From contig OZ020517.1 in assembly GCA_963971425.1 (NCBI GenBank), positions 12,154,501-12,218,500 of the forward strand: 64,000 nucleotides of DNA. The letters are read 5' to 3'. Origin of the DNA: Bryoerythrophyllum caledonicum. Taxonomy: Eukaryota > Streptophyta > Bryopsida > Pottiales > Pottiaceae. The stretch's first letter is position 1; every line of letters begins with the position of its first letter. Shown one piece after another: positions 9,894-19,320 of the stretch. The notes under the pieces were generated by a model. It saw only the letters and a program-made list of their open reading frames with translations. It was not told the origin of the DNA and ran no database searches. The position numbers and the translations under genes were made by a program.

Positions 9894-9920
9894 CAGTTTA
9901 GCTCGACTCAAGCTAAACTG
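9894..9920. repeat. Palindrome with mirrored arm change, intron 3
   Basis: Arms CAGTTTAGCTCGA and TCAAGCTAAACTG around C. CAGTTT replaces CACTTT on the left and AAACTG replaces AAAGTG on the right, so pairing is kept. Confidence 0.9.
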
Positions 9921-9976
9921 TTTATTCCCTTTCTGACTGCTTAGTTTCAAAGAGGTCTTGCCTATGCTCTTTTGGT

Positions 9977-10007
9977 GACACTTTAGCTCGACTCGAGCTA
10001 AAGTGTC
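9977..10007. repeat. Perfect 31-bp palindrome with different outer bases, intron 3
   Basis: Arms GACACTTTAGCTCGA and TCGAGCTAAAGTGTC around C. The outermost two bases differ from the 8311 copy (GA for TG) and are complementary again on the other side. Confidence 0.95.
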
Positions 10008-10103
10008 GGCTTTTACTTGTACGATTTTATGGATGTCATTAACTTCGTTCGTATCTTTTGAAGTTATAATAGCTGAGTTTTCGTACCAGCAATTGTTTGT
10101 AGT

Positions 10104-10130
10104 GAGTTTAGCTCGACTCGACCTAAATTG
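10104..10130. repeat. Decayed palindrome, intron 3
   Basis: GAGTTTAGCTCGA, C, TCGACCTAAATTG: the same core with about two mismatched pairs. Confidence 0.7.
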
Positions 10131-10157
10131 AATCTTGTTCAATCCATTGGTGTGCAG

Positions 10158-11115
10158 ATGCTGGACCTGGAGGCATTTTGCATTTCTCAGGACACCGATG
10201 AGCAGGATCTCGACGACGCCTTTGAGGTCGCTTTGACGTTGGATCGGGCCGATTTTGATATTTCTGCATATCACGTCAACTCGGAGATCTTCCCCGAGCT
10301 TGGAGATGCCGTTGGAAAGGGGAAGGGAAAAGCCATTATTGACCTCGGCAATGAGGAGGAAGATGCGGAGCCGAGCGCTGTGGTTGCGTGCCTGATCTCG
10401 AGCACCGTCACTTCGGATAATGAGTCCCAGGACGACTTCGTTGACGCTACTCCGCCTGAGTTTCAGAGTGCCTCTCAATCTGAAGCAGGAGACACAATCG
10501 CATCCTCGCGACAACGACTCGACTTCCCGGAGTTGGATTCGTTGGAGATTTCCGACAGGCCTCATTCAGCTCCCACCTTGGGCGCTTCAACCGCTCGCCC
10601 GGCCGCCAAGAAGAGGAAGGTTGCTAGCGTGAGCACGCGCACTCTGTTGGCTATCGCGAGCAGCGCTCAAGATGACAGCAGGTTGATCTCCCTTGAGAAG
10701 AAGCTCGAAGAGGAGGCCACCCGGATGAAGTTGATGGAGCAGCGGCTGGCGAAGCGCGACAAGGAGCTCAGGGATCTGCAGCGGAGGCGTGACGATGAAA
10801 TGAAGAGGGACCTAGATCAGAGGCATGCCGAGATGATGCTCATGATGCAGAGATTCATGTCGGCTAATTTGCCTACTGCCGCCACAACACCGCCCGTAGT
10901 TATTGTTGCGATCCCCCAGCCTCCCGCATCACCGGATGGCGGGTCTACGAGTCCGTCTCGCGATTTGCAGCTACCATATCCGTCGGGTACCTCCCCCGTC
11001 TCCAGTGGAGCTCAATTGCTTCCTGTTCTCCCTTCCGCGTCGGCCGGCCCCTCTTCCCCTCCGAAGTCGCCCGATCGGGACGAATCTATCGCAGATGTCC
11101 CCAGGTCATCGTCAG
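10158..11115 (+). CDS. Exon 4: acidic and Ser-rich region, nuclear localisation-like motif and coiled coil
   Basis: Continues from exon 3 in phase 0 with MLDLEAFCISQD, which fits the strand after a methyltransferase SAM motif. Then follow an acidic stretch (NEEEDAEPS), a basic PAAKKRKV motif near 10600 that looks like a nuclear localisation signal, and a charged heptad-rich coiled coil at about 10675-10865 (EKKLEEEATRMKLMEQRLAKRDKELRDL). The exon ends in a Pro/Ser-rich tail with no stop inside, and donor gttagt at 11116. No function can be assigned to this part alone beyond likely nuclear location and oligomerisation. Confidence 0.5.
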
Positions 11116-11338
11116 GTTAGTGTAACGTAGTTGCGAGTGTATAGAGGCAGAACATTTTGTAAATGTCCAATTTTGTACTCTTGTATTTATTTTGTTAATA
11201 TTACAGTGCACGGCGAGCACTTCAGCTCGACTCGAGCTAAACTGCTTGACATCTAACCACTGTGACTTGTATCCGTGTCCTCTGTGCCCATCCGTTGATA
11301 GGGTGAAGTTGTTGAATTTTTCCAGATCTAAGTTTCAG
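11116..11338 (+). other. Intron 4, one palindrome
   Basis: From gttagt to tttcag, phase 1. The alternative acceptor ending at 11325 reads into a stop in the favoured frame, so 11338 is preferred. It holds the palindrome at 11216-11246. Confidence 0.5.
11216..11246. repeat. Palindrome, intron 4
   Basis: Core CACTTCAGCTCGA, C, TCGAGCTAAACTG, flanked by AG and CT. The inner arm is perfect and two outer pairs are lost. Confidence 0.8.
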
Positions 11339-11547
11339 TCCCAGTCGTAGAAGAGGTCGTCCAAGTTTCAGCCGTGCTCGTAGACGAGATCAATCATGAT
11401 TCTGTTGTCCTGGAGCCACCTCTTCTTGTCCCAGAACCGTGCCCCCAAATGGATGTCGGGCACTCCGGGCCCCTTGACAGCATGCAGGGTTCGTTGGGAT
11501 CGATGGGTGCCCGAGACAAAATGCTGGAGGATGATGAAGTTCTCGAG
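11339..11547 (+). CDS. Exon 5: short acidic linker
   Basis: Reads VPVVEEVVQVSAVLVDEI and ends DKMLEDDEVLE before gtattc. No domain recognised. It joins in phase to the exons on both sides, which is the main evidence that the methyltransferase-like and FCP1-like parts belong to one transcript. The following 144-base intron (11548-11691) contains no palindrome. Confidence 0.4.
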
Positions 11548-11691
11548 GTATTCTTCTAACTCTTTTCGAACTCCACTCATTCCCCCATCACTCCTCCCCC
11601 CATTTATCTCTTTCGTTCTACGTATTGTTGATTCGTCGTTGTTAATGAATCTGTAGTAATATTGGTCGTTCTCTTAGCGTTTCCGAACCAG

Positions 11692-12432
11692 GTCGGCGAG
11701 GCATCAATAAGTGATGCCAATAATCTAGAAGAAATACCTAGAGTCCAATCAGATATCGAGGGCAGGTGGTTGAACATTGTGCTGGACCTCAATGGGATTC
11801 TATGCACGTGTGAGCCATCGTGGCAGGCCACAGGATCCAGGAACTCTATCCCGTCCATTCACTCGGCTTCGCTGCCGGCCGAAGTAGGCCCTAAACTAGT
11901 TCGAGTGCGCCCTGGTTGTGCTGAATTCCTTACGAAGTTGTCTAAGATTGCCACCATCACGATCTGGAGTTCGATGATGGAATCTACAACGCGTCAGATA
12001 TGTAATTATCTTTTTCAGCATAGTTCTTCGTACCCTCTCAGGATCTTTGGTCAGGAGAGTTGCGATAGGGTTCCCGAGCGTAGAGTCGGTAGCAGAACAA
12101 TCTACATGAAGGAATCAGGCACTCAGAAGGACATCTTCTTGAAGACCTTATCAAGCCATCTCTTCAATAGGTTGGGTCGTGAGTATACTCTGGCAAATAT
12201 GCTTGTCATTGACGACAGCCCGATTAAGCACATGCTCAATTTGCCGGAGAACGTTCTTCTTCCATCATGGTCGCACAAATATGTTGGCGCGAGAGACGAC
12301 TCTGTATTGTTGGAGGAATTGCTGCCATATCTCTCTGACCTTCATCAGTTTCCGGGTGGTCTAGCACAGTACCGGGCCGAACATCCCTCTGGTCGGGAGA
12401 TGTTTTATAATGATCAGAAGACGTGTGGTTAG
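11692..12432 (+). CDS. FCP1/NIF-like HAD-superfamily phosphatase domain
   Basis: An uninterrupted frame of about 240 residues with the hallmarks of the FCP1/SCP family of HAD phosphatases. NIVLDLNGILC (11776-11808) is the motif I region, with the nucleophile Asp kept but the second Asp of DxDx(T/V) replaced by Asn. Further on are ITIWSSMM and VIDDSPIKH (12205-12231), the acidic motif near the end of the fold. FCP1-like enzymes dephosphorylate Ser/Thr, for example on the RNA polymerase II tail. The Asp-to-Asn change makes catalysis uncertain. TAG at 12430 either ends the protein or lies in the next intron if donor gttagt (12428) is used. Confidence 0.65.
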   Translation, partial: VGEASISDANNLEEIPRVQSDIEGRWLNIVLDLNGILCTCEPSWQATGSRNSIPSIHSASLPAEVGPKLVRVRPGCAEFLTKLSKIATITIWSSMMESTTRQICNYLFQHSSSYPLRIFGQESCDRVPERRVGSRTIYMKESGTQKDIFLKTLSSHLFNRLGREYTLANMLVIDDSPIKHMLNLPENVLLPSWSHKYVGARDDSVLLEELLPYLSDLHQFPGGLAQYRAEHPSGREMFYNDQKTCG

Positions 12433-12751
12433 TCTGCGAGTATCTGGAACGCAATCCAAGCGTTTCAGAATCTCCGCTCTTAATGCCGTTGGGAACGCTT
12501 AGATGCCTTTTACACTTTAGGTCGGATAGAGCTAAACTGTATCGATTGACTGCAGCTCGATGTTGTAAATTTTGTTGGACCATTTTTTGTGTATATTTTT
12601 TTTATAAATGAAACTGAGATGTTTCACCGCTTTGTTTGTTGTGGGAATTGGATATCTACTGCTGATGGAATGTCGTGCTATTTTGAATGATTGGAATTTT
12701 CATCTATTGTTCTAAGATATGTGAGTGTCGCTGTGGTTGAAATTTCTACAG
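12433..12751 (+). other. Intron or spacer after the FCP1-like domain, one palindrome
   Basis: Ends in acceptor tttctacag (12751). Its phase does not match the donor at 12428, so an undetected exon or a gene boundary may lie here. No AATAAA was seen. It contains a decayed palindrome at 12511-12541 (CACTTTAGGTC ... GAGCTAAACTG). Confidence 0.4.
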
Positions 12752-13069
12752 GACTGTGACTGTCGGGCGTCCGTGGATTCCTTGCTAGGGCCAGAGGAGT
12801 TCGTCCTTTCTCTTCGGAGTAAAGGGCTTTTGTTGCACTCTGCTACAACCGCGCAATCAACCATGGATTATTCGACCATGGCAGTGGACGACGGAGTTGT
12901 TGAAAGCCCTATTGCGCGGGAGCCAATTCATGATAGGAACAACTCGCCTTCGCCGCAGTGGCCTCGTTTAGTTCCTGGGTCCCCGCCTTTAAATCCGGAT
13001 AATTGTACTCCAACAAAGCGTATTCTCTACGACGGTTTAAGGGATGGTACTTCCCAACGCTTGCTTGCG
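12752..13069 (+). CDS. Exon 7: Ser/Pro-rich, no known domain
   Basis: Open for 106 codons in phase 0 (DCDCRASVDSLLGPEEF ... TSQRLLA), between acceptor tttctacag and donor gtgcgt. Composition suggests a disordered tail. It joins in phase to the final exon. Confidence 0.4.
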
Positions 13070-13227
13070 GTGCGTGTTATGATGACCTCCAATTTATTGC
13101 ACTATTGCGATGTTTTGGCCTAGACAATTTTGGTTTGTTGTTGAGCTACATTGCACTAATGTAGTTTTGGTTCATTTGAGCTTGTTTTTTTGTTGGGGGT
13201 TAAATGTGCTCTGTGGATCTTTCCTTC

Positions 13228-13258
13228 TGCATTTTAGCTCCATTTGACCTAATGTGCG
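13228..13258. repeat. Decayed palindrome, intron 7
   Basis: Core CATTTTAGCTCCA, T, TTGACCTAATGTG, in the intron 13070-13357. A half copy (gacctaaagtgta) follows at about 13310. Confidence 0.6.
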
Positions 13259-13357
13259 CTAGGATGGATCTCAATGATTAAATTTTCATGTGTGTTGTGT
13301 AGGAGTATTCGACCTAAAGTGTATTTCTTTGGATTGTGTGTGGCGCCTATTGTGCAG

Positions 13358-13600
13358 GAACCATTCGGTAAATGTCTCCGTCCCCGAACTTTGTCAGGAG
13401 ATGCTGCTAGAGGCATATGCTCTCCTTCCCCCACCCGCCGGCACTCGCTGCCCAAATCAAACAGTGACGAGGTGCGTAGGCGGGGTTTGCAGCGTCTTCT
13501 AGAGAGTCCATTAATGCAAGAGAATGGCGCAACATGGACAAGGCAACGTCAGAGGGCTTTTTTGAAGACGCGTATAGAGGCTTATGGTGGAACTCCGTAG
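13358..13600 (+). CDS. Exon 8: basic C-terminus
   Basis: Starts after tgtgcag with EPFGKCLRPRTLSG. It is rich in Arg and Ser (SPSPTRRHSLPKS, RQRQRAFLKTRI) and ends at TAG 13598. No domain recognised. Polyadenylation signal AATAAA follows 80 bases later. Confidence 0.45.
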   Translation, partial: EPFGKCLRPRTLSGDAARGICSPSPTRRHSLPKSNSDEVRRRGLQRLLESPLMQENGATWTRQRQRAFLKTRIEAYGGTP

Positions 13601-13681
13601 ACCATTTGATTAGTGATAGGACGATTGTGTTTTGCCTCGGGGTGAATGAGTATTGTTTGTGATTTTTTTCATGAAGTTTTA

Positions 13682-13687
13682 AATAAA
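13682..13687 (+). terminator. Polyadenylation signal AATAAA
   Basis: Canonical AATAAA about 80 bases after the last stop codon. It marks the likely end of the large gene's transcript. Confidence 0.5.
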
Positions 13688-14014
13688 GCTTGGAATAATG
13701 GTACATGCTTCTTTTAGCGTTACCATTTTTTGGGACATTCGGCTAATTTGGTCCATCCATGTAATGAAATATAGTATTCTTGGTGCATTGTTGATATGCT
13801 TTGCACCTACAATTGTCTATAAATATTGATACTTTAAAGATCATATATCTTCAAAATCATGGAAATCTCCCATTATAACGAATATGGTGTTTGCTGATTT
13901 TTTGGACTTTGTGTTGTCATAACACATGTCGTTTTATAAGTGGTCCAACCCTTTCCCGAGATGAGTATATTGCATACTGCAGAGACTGAAAATATACCAA
14001 ATATACTATGTAGT

Positions 14015-14590
14015 ATATATGTTGAATCAAGGCACCAAAAACTAGGTTTTGAAAGAAATAATGGAATTTTTTTTTTGAAAACACTTCATGTATCAAGATA
14101 GATTTTGTATACCTTAGAAGGTTGGATAAGAATTTGGAGCAAAAATCAACATTAATATCTTATTTAGGCTTCTTGAAAAAATAGCTTATTTTGTACCAAT
14201 AAAAGTCAAATCAAGTTTTGGATCTAGAATTTTCAATTATAATATAGGAGCACATTATGGTATGAATGTCTTCCAAAGTTTTCAAAGTACTTTGTCTCCT
14301 GAAACTCTCAAAAAAAGTATATTTGTCTGATTTGAGATACCTGTGATAGATATGTAGTAATGAAAGATATACTTCTACTCGCCAAACCATGAGCCGAAAC
14401 TCTAATTTTTTTGGATTCTCATATTGCTATTGAAGTAAGCAATTGCATTCCATCAAGTGAATTCCAAAATCAAGCCTACATTGGTACTAGGTAGCAAATA
14501 AAGGCTCGTGACTTGTCCCTATGCCCTTTGTAACAGGTTTTTCATACTAGCTAAGTCGACCAAGACTCCACAGCCAAGGCGACGGATGGA
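14015..14590 (-). repeat. Dispersed repeat copy 1 (3' part of the DNA methyltransferase element)
   Basis: This stretch matches 42395-42985 in inverted orientation with many substitutions. Shared anchors are gttgaatca.ggcac, ttggag.aagaatttggagcaaa, gtagtaatgaaagatatactt and agtatgaaaaac. In both places it lies downstream of a methyltransferase-like coding remnant, so it is probably the 3' end of the same repeated element. It is non-coding except perhaps the first 60 bases next to the gene. Confidence 0.65.
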
Positions 14591-15424
14591 CATATGAACC
14601 CAACGCAACGGCATCTACAAACGTGGGGGAGCCAAGAAGGTGATGGATGCATGAACCATCTTTACGCACCTTTGTCTCTGTAATCCGAAGGGAGATACAT
14701 TGTTAAAAATGTATCGCGATGGCGTCGATTGATGAGTAATCCACCACTGGATGAGCTTGAACAAATCCGCAAAGTGACCTAACCATGGATCATTTAAGCC
14801 ACGTCCACTACCCGCCCATGAAAGGCCTTGGCAAGGCCATTTAGCAATCACCAAGTCCACGTGATCTAACCAACGCACATCATCCTCACTTGTCAACCTC
14901 AAATTATACGGCAGCTTGCCAAAACAACCTCAAATTGCAAAAGATGGTAACTACTCCGGATACAAGGCCAGAAGAGGCCGAATGTGATGGTGAGCGGCAC
15001 GGTTGTTTGCAAAGCCACTATCCATGTGATTGTACCACCGTACCTTGAGCCCAACCTCTAACTTAGTCGTGAGCCCCGTATCAATATCGACAAATAGCTC
15101 CATGAGGAGAATACCCTCATCTTGTGATTGGCATTGAATACTAGGAGCCAACAACGGAGTAGAAGAATCCAATGAGAGATGTGGAGCATCTACGATCTCC
15201 CGACTGCGACAAGTCAGCTCCAATTCGGTCCCCCATGGAGGAAACAGGTCCTTGCAACGACATGCAGGGATCACCGTTGGTCCGTGCTCATGTAATTCCA
15301 CTACCCCTGACATAAAAGCATATGTCTTCTCCAAAAGTGTAGAACCATATGGCAAATTGGATGCCAAAACATTGCACCCAAACATAGCGATAATCGTAGA
15401 AGTCACCACGCTAGCTGAATCCAT
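14530..15424 (-). pseudogene. C5-cytosine DNA methyltransferase remnant
   Basis: Reading the minus strand from 15424: TELELTC, then the motif I region LFVDIDTGL (about 15071-15105, where the family has F.G.GTG), then DLVIAKWPCQGLSWAG (14805-14850) with the catalytic Pro-Cys-Gln of motif IV intact, then YIFNNV for the usual ENV of motif VI, and after a frameshift near 14640 FVDAVALGSYVH, resembling motif VIII. The frame is continuous from 15424 to 14615 except TAG at 14951-14953 and TGA at 14930-14932, each one C-to-T step from CAG and CGA. The motif I glycines read Asp, also G-to-A changes. The copy is dead. C5 methyltransferases carried by retrotransposons are known in several eukaryotes, and the linked repeat suggests that type of origin. 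Confidence 0.65.
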
Positions 15425-17048
15425 GCCTAATCCAAGCCTTCTATGTCTAATTATCTACTCCAAAACCAAGTGGACAAAGCGCCTGCTTACCCACTAAAAT
15501 GCCGTAGTTGGTGACACTTGCCACAACGCACTAAAGAGATACGTGGGAGAACAACGGTCCATAAAAGAAATATATATGCCTCTTTCTTGATTTAACTATT
15601 GCTCTTACCAAATGGCTCTCACAAGGAGATCATATTGTTTGTATAACGTTGGGCAAAAGAACTTGGTCCATCAACAACCATTGCTTGGATGATAGGCCAC
15701 ATCTAACAGACCTTCATCTTCATTCTCCATCATCTCTTTCCATCTTTAACTACCTTCCCCTCATAGACTAGTACATTGCCCTCCAATTTTACTTAATCAA
15801 CATTAAAGGCTACAAACGGTTCATAATAAATATCACATTTTGGATTAGATGGTAAATTGGTCATGATCGCCTTTGTGCGACTATACCTTCTGGTGCTTGT
15901 TTTTCAGCAAAACCATGTCCCGTTTGTGGTGATCTATGCACTACTTGGTTGGACGGCCTTCCTCTATAAAGACCAAAATAATCCTATACACAACCAACAT
16001 TCATTGCTAATCTTGGGCCTATGCTACACTACAAAGTACCTAGGCCTATTGAAAGAAGTCCTTGATGCCCTTCAATAACGCCTTAAACTAATAGTCCCAA
16101 TATTGGTTTCAGTAGGTTCTATTGTAGTCCTAAATAGTTCTCAATCTTAATGATTAGGTCAAAGAGAAAAATGCAGCTAAAATTCATGGTACAACATGAC
16201 CACTCATTCTTTCTCAAAGACAACTAAAATTACTTTTGAGTTTTAAGGCCACCAAACTCTTCCGTATCTTGTAGCTATTGAGAGTGAACAAGTTGTAATA
16301 TTAAAAAAAATGGAAATCTTATAGAATCATGAAGTGACTTTACAAATATTTTAACATAATTAAGTCTTTCCATGTTTAAACCTTAAATCTCAAAAGTCCC
16401 AAGGTGGGCTTTTGCAGATCTTGGGCACCTTTACATGGTTACAATTTACTCACAATTTTGAACAAAGATGCAAGAAGACAAGCGGTACATGAGAAGATAA
16501 TTTAGTTCTCATCAAACCTCTAGATAAAAAGTTGTCATCTTAAAGAAAAACTTCTTGAGTGCAGACAAACATGACACCAAGTGAAGTCAGAGTCTGTTGA
16601 TCCACTCAACGCAGGGAAGAAAATGAACCATTTTTCCTACTTCAAACTCTATAATCTTTCAACCTATGCAATCAAGGTTTATGAAACTTTATGATTATGT
16701 TACGTAACAAGTCTTACAACAATAGAGCACCAAATGCTTCTTCAAACTCGTAAGCAACGTTGAAACTGGCAGCTCTCGCCATCCCGCCCTTCCAGCCTCT
16801 TCCTTTCAGAAGGAGTGCACGTCAAGATCTTCTCTCTGAATACTCCAATCCTCAATCCATCACTTCCAGACATGAAACTCTAGCCAATCAGCAAAAATTG
16901 GCTTGCAACTCTCTGAATTTCGGAGCTCCGCAACAAGTCAAGCACTCACATCCCGCATCTAGAAGACTTTGGCTGCACACCAGGTAGCAAGATACATGCA
17001 CTAGTAGAAGACATGACTTCAAGAAGTTCCACTTTGATTAGAAAATTG
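15425..17048. other. Intergenic, no gene recognised
   Basis: No frame here has convincing protein content. The part next to the methyltransferase remnant may be its 5' coding or leader sequence, too decayed to read. TSD sequence AAGTG of the Gypsy element lies at 17049-17053. Confidence 0.45.
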
Positions 17049-17053
17049 AAGTG

Positions 17054-18700
17054 TGTGAGCGCTCAGAAGCGCCACAATGTTAGTTAGTGATTAGTTAGTG
17101 GAAAACTGTCTTGTTTATTTCAATTAGTAGTTAGATTAGTAGTTAGTAGCGCCTTCTAGTGTGTTATTAGTAAAGGTTAGTTAACTGGACTCCACGTAGC
17201 CTTAAATTAGTGTGGAGGGCAAAATTAGAGTTATTAATAGGAAATTAGACTTGCGAAAAGCAAAAGAGACATAGAAACCCATTAGTGAATTAGAATTAGT
17301 ATGTTGTTCTAGGTAATTCAAGTTAGTAGTTTAGTATTTAATTCAGTTAGTGGAAAAGTTATATTAGAACCTCAATTGTATGGTACTTATGTTATTGTGA
17401 AAAGAGAAAAAATAGAAGATAAGAAAAAGAAAAAAGAAAAAAACTAGTAGCAAGTAGATTTAACGATTAAAGTAAACTACTTGGTTTCTAATGATCTAGA
17501 ACTCGGATTTGGACTTGTGAATAATCAATCTTGGGATTAAAGTGTGTTTTGAACACATTGGTGGTGTTAGTTTTGCTCAAATCCTATTAGTTTGGTAGAT
17601 ATAGGCATGTTCAGCCCTAAAATCGAGTTTAGGGCTTTGGTGATCGTGGGCCCTTGATCTTGATTAGGGATTGTTAGATTCAAGGGTAGGGATGTGGCCA
17701 CCACCCTTGGGCCTCCTCCCACTTGGATAAGAGGCGTGGGTGGCCACTCTCCCTCTCTCTTTTTTTGCCTTGGGCGAAGCTATGCCAAAACTTCTTCTAT
17801 TTTCCCTCTTATTTTTTAGGCTGCGGTTAATCTTGTTTAGCTAAATGGATACTTAGAATTAGGACTTGATATTTTAGCAGTAGTTAGATCTTATTGTTAG
17901 CTTTCGAGAGGTACTAAGCACGCTCCATTTGGAGCAGTGACAAAGGAGTTATAGGATGATTTGTAGAAAGAGGTCTGCTGCCTTGGCAGAATTAGAGCAT
18001 CAACTTTGGAGGGCCATTGCCGGCGGACCACGACGACTTTGGAGTCTATTTTTTCAGGAAATGTAGCCCTTGAAGTTGGCTTTTTGTGGACATCCAGCAC
18101 GCTCAAATCCGAGCACAGAGGACTGAGTTACAGCGGTTTTGGTGTCCGGGGTGCTGCTGCTAGCTTGATTCGGTTCACCAACTTTGACGGACCTCTGCGA
18201 GCGAACGACAACGATTCTGGAGCTGAAAATTGGCACGCTTGTAGATCTTCAAGTCAGGATTCTAGGGACTCTAAGCTCGCTTACATCCGATCAGCGACGA
18301 CAAAGTTATAGGGATTCTAGCGACAAGGGGTGTGCTGCCTTGATCGGAGCACGTTTTTTCATGCATTTTTATTCTCCTTGAATGTTCATCGTGTATTTTT
18401 GACTTCTTACTTCTACCCTTGAGTTTCATTGTTTATTTATTTACTTCCATATCAAGTTACTTATACTTTACCTTGTATGGTTAAAGTCTTTAACCTTAAC
18501 CTCATCTAATGAAATTCATCCATTAGGTTTTAGGGATCATCCATTAGGTTTTAGGGTTTCATCCATTAGGTTTTAGGGATCATCCATTAGGTTTTAGGGT
18601 TTCATCCATTAGGTTTTAGGGATCATCCATTAGGTTTTAGGGTTTCATCCATTAGATTTTAGGGTTTCATCCATTAGGTGTTAGGATTTCATCCATTAGG
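17054..18700 (+). repeat. 5' LTR (3' end missing)
   Basis: Matches the 3' LTR from its first base to the phrase atttcatccattagg, then departs. The last 130 or so bases present in the 3' LTR (through acgcaatttagg to TTCACA) are absent here. It includes a 19-21 bp minisatellite (catccattaggttttaggg) at 18512-18700. Short ORFs inside it occur identically in both LTRs and are not genes. Confidence 0.9.
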
Positions 18701-18791
18701 TTTAGGGTTTAGGGTTTAGGGTTTAGGGTTTAGGGTTTAGGGTTTAGGGTTTAGGGTTTAGGGTTTAGGGTTTAGGGTTTAGGGTTTAGGG
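18701..18791. repeat. Perfect telomeric array (TTTAGGG x13)
   Basis: Thirteen exact TTTAGGG units in 91 bp replace the end of the 5' LTR. The array starts in the last attaggtttaggg of the LTR minisatellite and ends in tacaggtgcatg. Confidence 0.95.
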
Positions 18792-19320
18792 TACAGGTGC
18801 ATGTTGGGGTCGTGTTGGAAGGATCACTGCCCAGGTTTTATTCCTAACTAACTTTTGTTAGAATAGAAACCCTTGTGATCGAATAGGCCGGTGGTATACT
18901 AACTGCGCAGGAAGCTGGATTGCGGAAGGTACATCTTAACCTTGAATGGATATATGTGAACAATTTAGGTCAGTCTGATAGGTTGCTTGTAGTAGGTAAT
19001 GCCAAGAGTGGGCTGAACTGAGAACAAGGAGTCCTGGCCGCCGAGGCAGGGCGTAGTGTCTCGCCCATTACTTGGTCAGCCCTACACAACATGATAGTCT
19101 CGTATGCCCAATCCAGATGAGACCTTTGGGGTTTGCCAAACCGGAGCTTGTCATCAAGGTGTAGTCTGGATTGGGTGGCTTGCGTTCCCTACCTGTTTGA
19201 GGGTAGGCTAGGGTCTTAGTTGTCAAAAAACAAAATAAAAATAAAATATAATTAAGAAAAAATAATTAAAAGTTAAAAGGAAGTGTAATTAAAAAGTGCA
19301 CGTGGATGTGAGGCCGTTAG
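18792..19320 (+). other. Gypsy leader region
   Basis: Untranslated leader between the telomeric array and the gag start. I find no clear match to the common plant initiator-tRNA primer-binding phrase tggtatcagag; ggtggtatactaac at about 18891 is only a weak resemblance. Confidence 0.5.

Larger units (their letters stand above)
9881..10157 (+). other. Intron 3, three palindromes
   Basis: A 277-base phase-0 intron from gtaagc to tgtgcag. It contains palindromes at 9894-9920, 9977-10007 and 10104-10130, the first only 13 bases from the 5' splice site. Confidence 0.65.
5411..13600 (+). pseudogene. Large multi-domain gene with ParB-like, methyltransferase-like, coiled-coil and FCP1-like parts, disrupted
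   Basis: Best exon model: 5411-5421, 6822-8287, 8438-9880, 10158-11115, 11339-11547, 11692-12427, 12752-13069, 13358-13600. Phases agree at every junction except 12427/12752, so the last two exons may be a separate gene or an exon is missing. As one gene it would encode about 1,790 residues; AATAAA follows at 13682. Four premature stops interrupt it (TAA 7210, TAG 7864, TAG 8129, TAG 9500), each one C-to-T step from a Gln codon. A 19-bp tandem duplication at 7901-7938 shifts the frame. Coding exons are GC-richer than the introns. I recognise the parts only by motif; the full architecture is not one I can name. It could be a recently dead gene, a multicopy element-like family, or part of an undescribed mobile element. 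Confidence 0.55.

Noticed and set aside
8288..10157. Introner-type origin (introns created by one repeated element)
   Set aside because: The introns do not share their ends or lengths. Only the palindromes inside are alike, so insertion into existing introns fits better.
17897..18381. ORFs of 60-101 codons at 17897-18381, repeated at 27453-27937
   Set aside because: They occur because the two LTRs are duplicates. No codon signal, both strands open.
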